Shown: positions 1 through 9,022 of the stretch, piece by piece
Numbering within the stretch: position 1 is the stretch's first letter
Layout: each line of letters begins with the position of its first letter
Translations under genes and position numbers: made by a program
Source of the DNA: Pseudomonas brenneri
Lineage (GTDB): Bacteria; Pseudomonadota; Gammaproteobacteria; Pseudomonadales; Pseudomonadaceae
Direction: 5' to 3'
Assembly: GCF_007858285.1 (NCBI RefSeq)
Contig: NZ_VFIL01000006.1
Location: 310,001-374,000 of the forward strand
DNA: 64,000 bases
The notes under the pieces: model-generated
The model's database searches: none
Told to the model about the DNA's origin: nothing
Seen by the model: only the letters and a program-made list of their open reading frames with translations

Positions 1-1097
1 GGGAAACGCAGGGTGGCAATCGGGCGGTTATCGCTGTGCCCGGTCACCCGCACCTGGCCCTTGACCTTGCGGATGGCGTCGGCGATGCGCAGCATCAGCG
101 GCTGGTAGTCATCGACAATGCTGGAGCTGGCCGAGGCGAACAGCTCATCGCCACGGATCGTCACCACGGAACGGTCGACGGCATCTTCCACCGCCACCCG
201 GCCCGCCTTGATGTCTTCGACCAGAAAGCCAGCCAGGCGCGGGCGTTCGATGATCTTTGGCTGCGCCACCGGACGGTCGATGGCCTGCACCGGAATTTCG
301 CCCAGGGCATGGATATTCTTGAAGACCGGCTCGGCATCCGACGCCAGTTTCAGGCGCAGGCCAAACAGCAAGGCCAGCAACAAGGCCAGGCCGATGGCGA
401 CCGCAATCCATGGCGGCATGAATTGCGCCAGGCGATCACGGGCCACGGTGACGCCGCGCCAATGGGGCGACAGCTCACGCTCATGTTCGCCACGGGCGCT
501 GCGAATCGCCGCTGCGGTGCGTTCGCGCAATGCTTCCAACTGGCTACGCCCGTCGTTCATGACGCGGTAGCGGCCTTCAAAACCCAGGCACATACATAGG
601 TACAACAGTTCCAACAGATACAGGCGCTCGCGCGGGCTTTGCAGGCAGTGATCCAGCAGTTGGAAGACCTTTTCGCCGCCCCAGGCTTCGTTGTGCACGG
701 TGATCAACAGGCTCTGCTTGCCCCAGTCACTGGCACTGCCCCAGGGCGTGCTCAGCACCGCTTCATCAAGGGCGGTACACAGCGCGTAACGGGCCAGCAG
801 CACCTCGTTGCGGGCCACTCCGGCCGCCTCGGCGCGCTCTTCGAACTGGCGCAGGTAGGCCAGCAATTGCGCGCGCAGGCTCGACGGCGCGGGATGGGCG
901 ATGGTGTTACGCAGGCGTGTCAGCAGCGCCAGCAGTGGGCCGGCGGCACTTTCCAGAGGGTTGAGGCCCTGGCTCTTGCCGGTGAGGATCGGCGCCGCCG
1001 GCATCGACAGAGGCGCCGGCTCTGCACGCGCAGGCTCCGGCGCACGGCCACCCGGGCGCGGCATGAACTGGGTGCGGTCGTCATCATTGGGATGCAT
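1..1097 (-). CDS. tssL: TssL (DotU/IcmH) with C-terminal OmpA-like domain, partial
   Basis: TssL is an inner-membrane protein of the T6SS membrane complex (TssJ-TssL-TssM). About 365 residues are inside the window and the reading frame runs off the left edge without a stop. The start ATG reads MHPNDDDRTQF. A cytoplasmic DotU domain occupies roughly residues 45-215, followed by one strongly hydrophobic segment near 226-248. The last visible residues (KGQVRVTGHSDNRP) begin an OmpA-like peptidoglycan-binding domain, so this is the extended form of TssL. The start lies 6 bases after the stop of tssK, which indicates an operon tssJ-tssK-tssL. A tssM gene would be expected further left but is not visible. 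Confidence 0.93.
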   Translation of the reverse strand, partial: MHPNDDDRTQFMPRPGGRAPEPARAEPAPLSMPAAPILTGKSQGLNPLESAAGPLLALLTRLRNTIAHPAPSSLRAQLLAYLRQFEERAEAAGVARNEVLLARYALCTALDEAVLSTPWGSASDWGKQSLLITVHNEAWGGEKVFQLLDHCLQSPRERLYLLELLYLCMCLGFEGRYRVMNDGRSQLEALRERTAAAIRSARGEHERELSPHWRGVTVARDRLAQFMPPWIAVAIGLALLLALLFGLRLKLASDAEPVFKNIHALGEIPVQAIDRPVAQPKIIERPRLAGFLVEDIKAGRVAVEDAVDRSVVTIRGDELFASASSSIVDDYQPLMLRIADAIRKVKGQVRVTGHSDNRPIATLRF

Positions 1098-1103
1098 CGC
1101 GGA

Positions 1104-2438
1104 TTATCCTCGGATCGCCCAGAAGGCCAGGTTCAAGCCCGGGAATTGCCCGGCGATGTGGAAGGCAAAACCGCCGGAGTGGATCAGTTGCTGCCAGTGC
1201 TCGCTGCCGCGATCCAGTTCGTAGTAGGTGGAGCCTGCGTGGTACGGGATCTGCCGTGGCGCCACCGGCAGCGGCAGCAGGCCGATGCCTGGCAGTTGCA
1301 GGTTGACCAGGTCACGGATGTGTTCCACCGAACCAACCTTGCTCTGCTGGCCGAAGCGCGCGCGCAGGGTTTCGCCCGGTACATCGGCACGTACCACGAG
1401 GATGAAACTGGCGCTGTCGATCAGGGTTTTATCCGCCAGCATCGCCACGTGCACGCCGTAGGCTTTCTCGACAATCGGGATCGGTGTGGCCTTGCTGTCG
1501 ATCAGCATCGACAGCGCTTCGCGCAAGGCCTGCATCACCGGAGCGAAGCTCAGCGCCAGGTCGTCATGCTGGTAACGCGGGTACTCCTGCGGGCGGCGGC
1601 CAGAGGTGGAAAAGGTCGAGAATTCGCCAGCCAGGCTCACCAGTTCACTGAAGAAACGCTCCGGGTGCAGCGGGCTCAACTGGCTCAGATGCTGGATCAG
1701 CGGCTGGGCGCGGTTGACCAGTTGCAGCAGCATGAAATCGGCAATCTCCGAAGCACCACCGGCACCCGAAGCCACCACGCGTCCGGCCAGGGCTTCACCC
1801 CGCTGGTGCAACAGGCCCAGCAATTCGCTGCGAAACGCCGTCAGCGGCTTGCTCGCGGCCACGTCCAGTACCGGCGGGATGTAACTGTCATCCAACACCA
1901 GGGCACGGTCGGCGCGTTTTTCCTTGATGCGGACCAGGCCGATGGCGGCGTAGTCACTGATGCCATCGGCGGCGGTCAGCAAGCGCAAGGCGCGCGAGCC
2001 AACGGCCACCGGGGCGCGATTTTCGAAAGGTGCGTTGTCATCGCGCACCTCGCGCACCTGGCTCAGGTAACGCGCGGCGCCCAGGGCCTCGCCTTCATCT
2101 ACGGTGTCGCGGGCACCAGCGCGCTTGAGGGGCAAGGCCAGGTACACCAGGCCATCACGCAGGTTGTCATCGATATTCAGCGGGCTTGGTGCCAGGTCGT
2201 CCTGGGGAATGTTGAACGGCGTGCCATCGGGCAACAGGCCCCGCGCCGAGACAATGGCCAGCTTGCCCTGGGCCAGCAGGCCCTGGTCGATCAGCAACTC
2301 GGAAAACCCCCAGGCACCGGCCGACAGTGGGCGACTGCGGGCATCGATCAGGTTTTCCAGGTAACGGTCATGCTGCTGGAAGTGCTGCGTTCCGATGAAC
2401 ATGCCTTCCGACCAGACCACGCGATTGTTCCAGGACAT
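1104..2438 (-). CDS. tssK: T6SS baseplate protein TssK
   Basis: TssK is the baseplate subunit that connects the T6SS baseplate to the membrane complex. The 444-residue protein begins MSWNNRVVWSEGMFIGTQHFQQHDRYLE, the typical opening of the TssK/ImpJ/VasE family, and has the usual family length. The start has a GGAG Shine-Dalgarno sequence five bases upstream. It follows tssJ by 18 bases and precedes tssL by 6, all on the minus strand, so the three genes are probably one transcript. Nothing is missing or disrupted. Confidence 0.96.
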   Translation of the reverse strand: MSWNNRVVWSEGMFIGTQHFQQHDRYLENLIDARSRPLSAGAWGFSELLIDQGLLAQGKLAIVSARGLLPDGTPFNIPQDDLAPSPLNIDDNLRDGLVYLALPLKRAGARDTVDEGEALGAARYLSQVREVRDDNAPFENRAPVAVGSRALRLLTAADGISDYAAIGLVRIKEKRADRALVLDDSYIPPVLDVAASKPLTAFRSELLGLLHQRGEALAGRVVASGAGGASEIADFMLLQLVNRAQPLIQHLSQLSPLHPERFFSELVSLAGEFSTFSTSGRRPQEYPRYQHDDLALSFAPVMQALREALSMLIDSKATPIPIVEKAYGVHVAMLADKTLIDSASFILVVRADVPGETLRARFGQQSKVGSVEHIRDLVNLQLPGIGLLPLPVAPRQIPYHAGSTYYELDRGSEHWQQLIHSGGFAFHIAGQFPGLNLAFWAIRG

Positions 2439-2456
2439 GGGGGCTCCGATTGCTTC

Positions 2457-2963
2457 TTATTGGGCAGGGCTGGATGGGGCAACACTGAGGTGCGCACGTA
2501 CGGCGCGCACATCAAGGCTGATCTGGTATTCGCTGGCCTGGCGTGGCGGCACGCTGAGGACCGTGCGCCATTGCGCGCGGTCCAATTCGCGATAGCCCAC
2601 CAGCAGGCCGATCTGCCGGGTGGCCGGGTCGAGATCGCGCTGGATGCTCACTTGCTGGCCGGGCTGGATCACTACTTCATCCTGGTCCAGCAGGTCCAGG
2701 CCGAGGGTCGGCTGGGCGCGATCCGCCAGGGCGAAGTAATCGGCACGGCTGAAGGTCGCGGCATTTTTCAGCTCGAAAATCCGCACCCGCACCGGTGCTG
2801 GCTGGCCCGTGGTGCCAGGGTTGAGGCCGCTGATGGCATGGAAGTGCAACTCGACGCGGGTAGAGTCGATGGGTGTCTCTGGCGCCTGGGGTGGCGCGGC
2901 ATCCTTGGCACAAGCCGTCAGCAGCAACAGGCTGGCGGTAGCGAGTAAAAACCTGGAAATCAT
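2457..2963 (-). CDS. tssJ: T6SS outer-membrane lipoprotein TssJ
   Basis: TssJ (SciN/VasD) is the outer-membrane lipoprotein of the T6SS membrane complex. The 168-residue protein has a lipoprotein signal: basic start, hydrophobic stretch LLATASLLLL, then the lipobox LTAC, giving acylation at Cys18. The rest is a small beta-sandwich domain (LHFHAISGLNP, VRVRIFELKNAATF, QVSIQRDLDPATRQIGLLVGYRELDRAQWR), as in VasD proteins. It sits between tagH and tssK on the same strand. Confidence 0.95.
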   Translation of the reverse strand: MISRFLLATASLLLLTACAKDAAPPQAPETPIDSTRVELHFHAISGLNPGTTGQPAPVRVRIFELKNAATFSRADYFALADRAQPTLGLDLLDQDEVVIQPGQQVSIQRDLDPATRQIGLLVGYRELDRAQWRTVLSVPPRQASEYQISLDVRAVRAHLSVAPSSPAQ

Positions 2964-3006
2964 CCTGCGTCCTCAATGACGTATGTGGCTGTCCGTTGTT
3001 CCAGTT

Positions 3007-4338
3007 TCAGCGCCGCTGTCGTGCGCTGTGTGCTTCATAGGCCCGGCTGAACTCACGGCCGAACAGGTCCTGGAAATCCTCCTGGGCCTCGCGGGAAATA
3101 CTTTTGTAGAGCTCGGTGAACTGTTGCCAGTACTGGGCCTGGCGCGAACCGTTGAACAGGCTCGACAACCCGCCGGGCTTGCCCATGCGCTCTTCCAACT
3201 GCGCAGGTTCAAAACGCGTCAGCAGGTGTTTGATAGCCGCCTCGACGCCGGCCATCACCGCCAGTTGATGGGCACGCAGATCGTCGAAACTGTCGCGCAC
3301 AGCCAGATCCGGCGCCATAAACGCCTGGTTGCCGTGGCGAAGCAGCAGCAGTAACGCTTCGTCGGCATTGGGGGCGAATTTCAACGGATTGTTTTCCACC
3401 GGCTGGATCGTCGTCTGCTGCATGCGGAACTCGCCCTTGAGGCTGCTGCGTGCACGCAATACGTCGATCAAGCCTTCAACCATCAGCCGGTAGCTGCGGC
3501 CGATGCTTTCCATCTGTGCCTCGGCCTGGGCCTTGTCCAGGCGCAGTTGATCCAGGCCGGCACCGCGCAGGAAGGCTTGCAACAAATCAGGTTGGGCGGC
3601 ATCTGCCACGGCGAGCGGCGGCTCAACCACAGGCAGTGCACTGGGTGGCTCAGGCACGACAACAGGTGTCGGCGGGCTGATCACCGGCGCCGGCGCTTCA
3701 CCAAGCAGGTCCCAGTCTTCTGGAATCACCGGGCCCGACATCACCGGTGCGGGCGGCTCGGCCACGGGTGTCGGCGGGCGAAAGTCGTGCTGTTCGGCCG
3801 GCACATGATCGGGCTGGGTCGGCGGTGGAACAGCGGTTGGGGTGAGAAAGTCGAACAGGTCCGGCAGGGTGTCCATCGCCGACGCGCCCTGGAACTGCGG
3901 CGCGATTACCGGAGTGGGCAGTGGCGCATTCACGACGGCACCCTGGCGCCCCATCAGGGCTTCGAAACTGTTGGAGTCCCCGCCGGCAAACGGAGAGCTG
4001 TCTGTCACTTTCACGCCAGAGTCGATACGGGCCTGGATCTCGTAATCACCAATACGGATCAACTCGCCATCCTGTAGTGGCTCACTGTTTCCCCGGCGCA
4101 GGCGAATGCCGGCGTTAACCAATTCCACACCATTAGTGCTGTTATCGGTTAGATAGTAACGGCCATCCTTGTATTGAATTACGCAATGTTGCGCGGAGAC
4201 CAAACGTTCTGGATCAGGCAATATCCAGTCATTTTCGTTAGAGCGGCCAATTGCCATCACTCCACTATCCATGGACTTTTCCGGACATTGACCTGGGGTG
4301 ATCTTGTGATAACTAGTGATAGTCAAACACAGCGACAT
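3007..4338 (-). CDS. tagH: T6SS-associated FHA-domain protein TagH (ImpI/VasC)
   Basis: This is a forkhead-associated protein linked to T6SS assembly or post-translational control. I chose the start at 4338 because GGAGG lies just upstream and the protein then opens directly with the FHA fold (MSLCLTITSYHKI). A longer frame to 4545 exists but has no family-like sequence. The FHA domain (about residues 20-100) shows GRSNENDWILPDPERLVSAQH and TDNSTNGV, the phosphothreonine-binding pattern. A Pro/Val-rich linker runs to about 290. The C-terminal part (LLQAFLRGAGLD..., FNGSRQAQYWQQFTELYKSISREAQEDFQDLFGREFSRAYE) matches the TagH C-terminal domain. No PpkA/PppA kinase-phosphatase pair is visible here. 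Confidence 0.93.
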   Translation of the reverse strand: MSLCLTITSYHKITPGQCPEKSMDSGVMAIGRSNENDWILPDPERLVSAQHCVIQYKDGRYYLTDNSTNGVELVNAGIRLRRGNSEPLQDGELIRIGDYEIQARIDSGVKVTDSSPFAGGDSNSFEALMGRQGAVVNAPLPTPVIAPQFQGASAMDTLPDLFDFLTPTAVPPPTQPDHVPAEQHDFRPPTPVAEPPAPVMSGPVIPEDWDLLGEAPAPVISPPTPVVVPEPPSALPVVEPPLAVADAAQPDLLQAFLRGAGLDQLRLDKAQAEAQMESIGRSYRLMVEGLIDVLRARSSLKGEFRMQQTTIQPVENNPLKFAPNADEALLLLLRHGNQAFMAPDLAVRDSFDDLRAHQLAVMAGVEAAIKHLLTRFEPAQLEERMGKPGGLSSLFNGSRQAQYWQQFTELYKSISREAQEDFQDLFGREFSRAYEAHSARQRR

Positions 4339-4740
4339 CTTGCCTCCTTGCTGAACCTCGCGCACGGCCGACCCAAGGGAAAACCCTTCCCAAGCGTCAC
4401 CCGCAAAATCCTTTAAACAACCTTGAAAAGCCACTTTTACCAGCATGATCGCTGATCTTAACCGGCTCTTGTGACAAAAATCTTCCAGCGGTGCCTGCTT
4501 TGACTCATGGGTCGCACAGGTTGTTAAGCACCGCACATCTGTCACACGGGACGAATAGCTTACCTTGACAACGCCTAACTACTACACCAAAAATGCACAA
4601 CTTCTTGAAGATAGGTAGTGGCACATTGAAATCAATGCGCCAGCTGAACCAAGAAAACATGCCGATGAAATGCGCAACTAGCTGCGCAACTAACGCATGA
4701 ACCGCCCGAGACTAAAGGGCCGATATGGAGATCGAATTTA
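4339..4740. promoter_or_regulatory. Divergent promoter region of the two T6SS operons
   Basis: This 400-base gap separates tagH (minus) from tssA (plus) and must hold the promoters of both T6SS halves. A TTGACA hexamer at 4565-4570 could be a -35 element for the plus operon, but no good -10 is correctly spaced from it. A TGGCAC at about 4620 is not followed by the GC element needed for sigma-54. No regulator gene or clear operator was seen. Confidence 0.5.
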
Positions 4741-5760
4741 GTGGATGTGCCGTTGCTGCTCACCGCTGTTTCCGCGACTTCGCCGTGTGGCGAAGACTTG
4801 GAATATGACGCGGATTTCCTGCACTTGGAACGTGCTGCCCAGGGTCAACCCGAGCGCAGCATGGGCGACGCTATTTTGCCCGCCGAACCGCCCGAGTGGC
4901 GCAGCATCCAGCAACAAAGCCTGGACCTGCTGCAACGCAGCAAAGACCTGCGCATCAGCCATTTCCTGCTGCAAAGTTCCCTCGCCCTGCAAGGCGTTGG
5001 TGGGTTGGCCAGTGCCCTGACCCTGATCAGCGAACTGCTCCAGCAATACTGGGCCGACCTGCATCCGCGCCTGGATGCCGATGATGACAACGACCCCACC
5101 GTACGCATCAACGCCCTCACCGGATTGACCTGCGACACGAACATCCGCCTGCTGCGCGAAAGCGTCCTCGCACGCTCGCGCGCCTTCGGCCCCGTGAGCC
5201 TGCGTGGCGCCCTGAATGCCAGCGGCCTGCAAAGCTTTCCCGGGGAAAACCTCGGTACTGAACAACTGGCCGCAGCCTTCCTCGACAGCGATCCAGAACA
5301 GCTGCAAGCCACCCACGCCGCCCTCGTCGAGGCCCGTGCGGCCTGTGAAACCATTGAGCAATACGTCAGCGAGCAAGTCGGTTCCGCCCAGGGCGTGGAC
5401 CTCGGCGCGCTGAAGCATCCGCTCAAGCAGGCCCTGCAGATTTTCAGCCAGTTCGCTGCGCAGAGCGGCGACAGCCGTGAACCCGAGGTTGTCAGTGACG
5501 ACAGCCACGCCTCGGTCGAACACGCTGGCGCCCCTGCCGTACCCCGCAACACGGGCGAGATCGCCAGCCGCGAAGAAGTGCTGCGCGACCTCGACCGAAT
5601 CCTTGCGTACTACACCCGGCACGAGCCTTCGAGCCCGCTGCCGGTGCTGTTGAGCCGGGCAAAAAACCTGGTGCACGCCGATTTTGCAGCCATCGTGCGC
5701 AATCTGATTCCCGATGGCATGTCCCAATTTGAAAACCTGCGCGGCCCGGACGGCGAGTAA
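4741..5760 (+). CDS. tssA: T6SS protein TssA (ImpA family)
   Basis: TssA helps baseplate priming and coordinates sheath and tube polymerisation. The 339-residue protein starts with GTG (GGAG about ten bases upstream). The N-terminal ImpA_N domain is clear: LLLTAVSATSPCGEDLEYDADFLHLERAAQG, then EPPEWRSIQQQSLDLLQRSKDLRISHFLLQSSLALQGVGGLASALTLISELL. The C-terminus (SREEVLRDLDRILAYYTRHEPSSPLPVLLSRAKNLVHADFAAIVRNLIPDG) is the short conserved tail of this class. It is the first gene of the plus-strand T6SS operon. Confidence 0.95.
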   Translation: MDVPLLLTAVSATSPCGEDLEYDADFLHLERAAQGQPERSMGDAILPAEPPEWRSIQQQSLDLLQRSKDLRISHFLLQSSLALQGVGGLASALTLISELLQQYWADLHPRLDADDDNDPTVRINALTGLTCDTNIRLLRESVLARSRAFGPVSLRGALNASGLQSFPGENLGTEQLAAAFLDSDPEQLQATHAALVEARAACETIEQYVSEQVGSAQGVDLGALKHPLKQALQIFSQFAAQSGDSREPEVVSDDSHASVEHAGAPAVPRNTGEIASREEVLRDLDRILAYYTRHEPSSPLPVLLSRAKNLVHADFAAIVRNLIPDGMSQFENLRGPDGE

Positions 5761-5814
5761 GTCGCCAGGCTTTGCAGTAACAACACCGTCGCTCAAGCGA
5801 CCAGGAGCAGCAAC

Positions 5815-6321
5815 GTGGCGAAGCAAAGTTCTCAGAAATTCATCGCGCGCAACCGCGCGCCTCGGGTGCAGATCGAGTACGACGTCGAGCTTTACGGCGC
5901 CGAGAAAAAGGTCCAGCTGCCCTTCGTGATGGGTGTGATGGCCGACCTCGCCGGCAAACCTGCCGAGCCTCTGGCGCCGGTGGCTGATCGCAAGTTCCTT
6001 GAAGTGGACGTCGACAACTTCGACTCACGCCTCAAGGCCATGCAGCCGCGCGTGGCCTTCCACGTACCCAACGAGCTGACAGGCGAAGGCAACCTGAGCC
6101 TGGATATCACCTTCGAAAGCATGGACGACTTCAGCCCGGCAGCCGTGGCACGCAAGGTCGACTCGCTGAACCAGTTGCTCGAAGCCCGCACCCAGCTGGC
6201 GAACCTGCTGACCTACATGGACGGCAAGACCGGCGCTGAAGAAATCATCATGAAGGCAATCAAGGACCCGGCATTGCTGCAGGCCCTTGCGAGCGCGCCG
6301 AAACCTGCTGGGGACCAGTAA
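5815..6321 (+). CDS. tssB: T6SS contractile sheath small subunit TssB
   Basis: TssB (VipA) forms the contractile sheath with TssC. The 168-residue protein starts with GTG behind an AGGAGC ribosome-binding site. Family sequence is evident: SSQKFIARNRAPRVQIEYDVELYGAEKKVQLPFVMGVMADLAGKP, and later VDVDNFDSRLKAMQPRVAFHVPN. It is followed after 2 bases by tssC, so translation is likely coupled. Confidence 0.97.
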   Translation: MAKQSSQKFIARNRAPRVQIEYDVELYGAEKKVQLPFVMGVMADLAGKPAEPLAPVADRKFLEVDVDNFDSRLKAMQPRVAFHVPNELTGEGNLSLDITFESMDDFSPAAVARKVDSLNQLLEARTQLANLLTYMDGKTGAEEIIMKAIKDPALLQALASAPKPAGDQ

Positions 6322-6323
6322 TC

Positions 6324-7820
6324 ATGACCGACAATACCGCCCGCGAAGGCGCTCAGAACCTGGGTGCCACCCAAGAAGCCAGCGAGTTTGCAAACCTGCT
6401 GCTGCAAGAATTCAAGCCCAAGACCGAGCGTGCCCGCGAAGCCGTCGAGACCGCCGTGCGCACCCTGGCCGAGCAGGCCCTGGCGCAGACGGACCTGGTG
6501 TCCAACGACGCGATCAAGTCGATCGAATCGATCATCGCCGCCATCGACGCCAAGCTCACCGCCCAGGTCAACCAGGTCATCCACCACCCGGATTTCCAGC
6601 AGTTGGAAAGCGCCTGGCGCGGCCTGCACTACCTGGTCAACAACACCGAGAGCGATGAGCAGCTGAAGATTCGCGTGCTCAATATCTCGAAAAATGACCT
6701 GCACAAGACCTTGAAAAAATTCAAGGGCACCGCGTGGGACCAAAGCCCGATCTTCAAGAAGATGTACGAGGAAGAGTACGGCCAGTTCGGTGGTGAACCT
6801 TACGGTTGCCTGGTGGGCGATTACTACTTCGACCAGTCGCCTCCGGATGTGGAGCTGCTGGGCGAGCTGTCGAAGGTCTGCGCCGCCATGCACTCGCCAT
6901 TCATTGCCGCCGCTTCGCCGACCGTGATGGGCATGGGCTCATGGCAGGAACTGTCGAACCCGCGCGACCTGACCAAGATCTTCACCACCCCGGAATACGC
7001 CGGCTGGCGCTCGCTGCGTGAGTCGGAAGACTCGCGCTACATCGGCCTGACCATGCCGCGCTTCCTGGCGCGTCTGCCGTATGGCGCCAAGACCGACCCG
7101 GTGGAAGCCTTCGCCTTCGAAGAAAACACCGACGGCGCCGACAGCTCCAAGTACACCTGGGCCAACGCTGCGTACGCGATGGCGGTGAACATCAACCGTT
7201 CGTTCAAACACTTCGGCTGGTGCTCGCGCATTCGTGGCGTGGAGTCTGGCGGCGAGGTGGAAAACCTGCCAGCCCATACGTTCCCGACCGATGACGGTGG
7301 CGTGGACATGAAGTGCCCGACCGAAATCGCCATCAGCGACCGCCGTGAAGCGGAGCTGGCGAAGAACGGTTTCATGCCGCTGCTGCACAAGAAAAACACC
7401 GACTTCGCCGCGTTCATCGGCGCCCAGTCGTTGCAGAAACCGGCCGAATACGACGACCCGGACGCCACCGCCAACGCCAACCTGGCCGCGCGCCTGCCGT
7501 ACCTGTTCGCCACCTGCCGTTTCGCCCACTACTTGAAGTGCATCGTGCGCGACAAGATCGGTTCCTTCAAAGAGAAGGACGAGATGCAGCGCTGGTTGCA
7601 GGACTGGATCCTCAACTACGTCGACGGGGATCCTGCGCACTCCACCGAAACCACCAAGGCCCAGCACCCATTGGCTGCCGCCGAGGTGATCGTGGAGGAC
7701 GTCGAAGGCAACCCGGGGTACTACAACTCCAAGTTCTACCTGCGTCCGCACTACCAGCTCGAAGGGCTGACCGTGTCGTTGCGCCTGGTATCGAAACTGC
7801 CTTCGGCAAAAAGCGCCTAA
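6324..7820 (+). CDS. tssC: T6SS contractile sheath large subunit TssC
   Basis: TssC (VipB) is the larger sheath protein and pairs with TssB. The 498-residue length is normal for the family. Diagnostic stretches include HPDFQQLESAWRGLHYLVNNTE, the region FGGEPYGCLVGDYYFDQSPPDVELL, and the C-terminal NPGYYNSKFYLRPHYQLEGLTVSLRLVSKLP. The ATG start lies in ...CAGTAATCATGACC directly after tssB. A REP pair separates it from hcp. Confidence 0.97.
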   Translation: MTDNTAREGAQNLGATQEASEFANLLLQEFKPKTERAREAVETAVRTLAEQALAQTDLVSNDAIKSIESIIAAIDAKLTAQVNQVIHHPDFQQLESAWRGLHYLVNNTESDEQLKIRVLNISKNDLHKTLKKFKGTAWDQSPIFKKMYEEEYGQFGGEPYGCLVGDYYFDQSPPDVELLGELSKVCAAMHSPFIAAASPTVMGMGSWQELSNPRDLTKIFTTPEYAGWRSLRESEDSRYIGLTMPRFLARLPYGAKTDPVEAFAFEENTDGADSSKYTWANAAYAMAVNINRSFKHFGWCSRIRGVESGGEVENLPAHTFPTDDGGVDMKCPTEIAISDRREAELAKNGFMPLLHKKNTDFAAFIGAQSLQKPAEYDDPDATANANLAARLPYLFATCRFAHYLKCIVRDKIGSFKEKDEMQRWLQDWILNYVDGDPAHSTETTKAQHPLAAAEVIVEDVEGNPGYYNSKFYLRPHYQLEGLTVSLRLVSKLPSAKSA

Positions 7821-7842
7821 AAATCAGGACTGGCTCGCTCCC

Positions 7843-7943
7843 TGTAGGAGCGAGCTTGCTCGCGAAAAACTTGAAGACGCCGCGTTCATTCAGGATGCCC
7901 GCGTCATCGTTGTCGGCCTTCGCGAGCAAGCTCGCTCCTACAG
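7843..7943. repeat. REP pair (GTAGGAGCGAGC type)
   Basis: Two inverted copies of the Pseudomonas extragenic palindrome face each other between tssC and hcp. The left copy reads GTAGGAGCGAGCTTGCTCGC and the right copy is its complement. Such pairs can limit 3' mRNA decay or dampen read-through, which could separate hcp abundance from that of the sheath genes (inference). Confidence 0.9.
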
Positions 7944-7994
7944 AGGTCGGCGACGTTAACAAATACTGTGGTAGAGACCACACAGGGAGAAAAC

Positions 7995-8483
7995 ATGGCT
8001 GTTGATATTTTCATCAAGATCGGCGACATCAAGGGCGAGTCCATGGACAAGGCCCACAAGGACGAAATCGACGTGCTGAACTGGAGCTGGGGCATGGCCC
8101 AGTCCGGCAACATGCACGTTGGCAGTGGCGGCGGCGCGGGCAAGGTGAGCATCCAGGACCTGTCGCTGACCAAGTACGTCGACAAGGCTTCGCCCAACCT
8201 GATGATGCATTGCGCCAGCGGCAAGCACATCGACAAGGTCAAGCTGACCGTGCGCAAGGCCGGCGGCGAGAGCCAGGTCGAGTACATGATCATCAACCTT
8301 GAAGAAGTGCTGATCACGTCCCTGAGCACCGGCGGTTCGGGCAGCGATGATCGCCTGACCGAAAACGTCACCCTGAACTTTGCCCAGGTGATGGTCGACT
8401 ACCAGCCGCAGAAAGCCGACGGCACCAAGGACGGCGGCCCGATCAAGTTCGGCTGGAATATCCGTTCCAACACCAAGCGTTGA
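7995..8483 (+). CDS. hcp: T6SS inner-tube protein Hcp
   Basis: Hcp forms the hexameric inner tube and can carry small effectors. I chose the ATG at 7995 (AGGGAGA upstream), giving 162 residues starting MAVDIFIKIGDIKGESMDKAHKDEIDVLNWSWGM. An upstream in-frame start at 7968 would add nine unlikely residues. The sequence is the Hcp1/HcpA type (VDKASPNLMMHCASGKHIDKVKLTVRKAGG). It is followed by a terminator and then by the amidase effector genes. Its last codons (GWNIRSNTKR) recur at 9640 as part of a duplication scar. Confidence 0.97.
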   Translation: MAVDIFIKIGDIKGESMDKAHKDEIDVLNWSWGMAQSGNMHVGSGGGAGKVSIQDLSLTKYVDKASPNLMMHCASGKHIDKVKLTVRKAGGESQVEYMIINLEEVLITSLSTGGSGSDDRLTENVTLNFAQVMVDYQPQKADGTKDGGPIKFGWNIRSNTKR

Positions 8484-8490
8484 TACGAAG

Positions 8491-8519
8491 ACCCCTGGCG
8501 CCACGCGCCGGGGTTTTTT
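8491..8519 (+). terminator. Rho-independent terminator after hcp
   Basis: A GC-rich stem (ACCCC and GGCGC pairing with GCGCC and GGGGT, one bulged T) is followed by six T residues, eight bases after the hcp stop. It would enrich hcp mRNA relative to the downstream effector and tssE-H genes. Confidence 0.8.
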
Positions 8520-8563
8520 GGTGCTTGCTCGTATTCGACCTTTCCTCCTTCGGTATTTGAGTC

Positions 8564-9022
8564 ATGGCCAAACCTTCGTTTATTAATTTGTGGAAGGCGT
8601 ATTCCGATCTTTTGGTTACGCACCCAAACGCAAAACCCTGTGATGGCCCTTGGGACAATCAATGCGCCATCCGCATGAGTATTACCCTCAACGCAGAACT
8701 GACTATCAAGGTCAACAAATCCACCTATACCGAGCCCAAATGTTCCCATGGGCATGCGCGAGGTGCTGAGTCCCTGGCAAATTGGTTGTGGAAGCATCAC
8801 TTGGGGCGCCCAACTATTCTTGGAGGCAGCTCAGAAGAGCGCCGCAAGTTGATGGATAAAAAAGGCCTGGTTTTCTTCAAGGATTGTTTCCAACAACTGG
8901 GAGAGTCTCCCGATAGCCGTACCGGTGACCATATCGATCTTTGGAACCGTGGCATTACCGCTAGCCGGTATGACGATCCCGCCTACCGATCAAGAGCCAT
9001 CTGGTTCTGGGAGCTCGTATGA
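8564..9022 (+). CDS. tae4: Tae4-family T6SS peptidoglycan amidase effector, copy a
   Basis: Tae4 enzymes are NlpC/P60-like DL-endopeptidases that cut peptidoglycan cross-bridge stems in rival cells after T6SS delivery. The 152-residue protein has the catalytic Cys34 in DNQCAIR and His123 in TGDHIDLWNRG. Cys60 and Cys108 sit where the family often has a disulfide. The first ten residues MAKPSFINLW and the C-terminal IWFWEL are shared with copy b at 9753, but the middle is strongly diverged. Base composition is visibly less GC-rich than in the flanking T6SS genes. It overlaps the immunity gene by 4 bases. The position just after hcp suggests Hcp-tube delivery. Confidence 0.92.
   Translation: MAKPSFINLWKAYSDLLVTHPNAKPCDGPWDNQCAIRMSITLNAELTIKVNKSTYTEPKCSHGHARGAESLANWLWKHHLGRPTILGGSSEERRKLMDKKGLVFFKDCFQQLGESPDSRTGDHIDLWNRGITASRYDDPAYRSRAIWFWELV

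Noticed and set aside
639..2948. Long plus-strand open frame of 769 codons opposite tssL-tssK-tssJ
   Set aside because: It is antisense to well-recognised T6SS genes; its His/Gln/Arg-rich composition is typical of a shadow frame in high-GC DNA.
4339..4545. N-terminal extension of the FHA protein up to 4545
   Set aside because: The extra 69 residues have no FHA-family character, and a GGAGG site directly precedes the ATG at 4338 where the conserved fold begins.
4615..4640. TGGCAC near 4620 as a sigma-54 promoter of the T6SS operon
   Set aside because: The second element (TTGC at the right spacing) is absent and no sigma-54 activator gene lies in the window.
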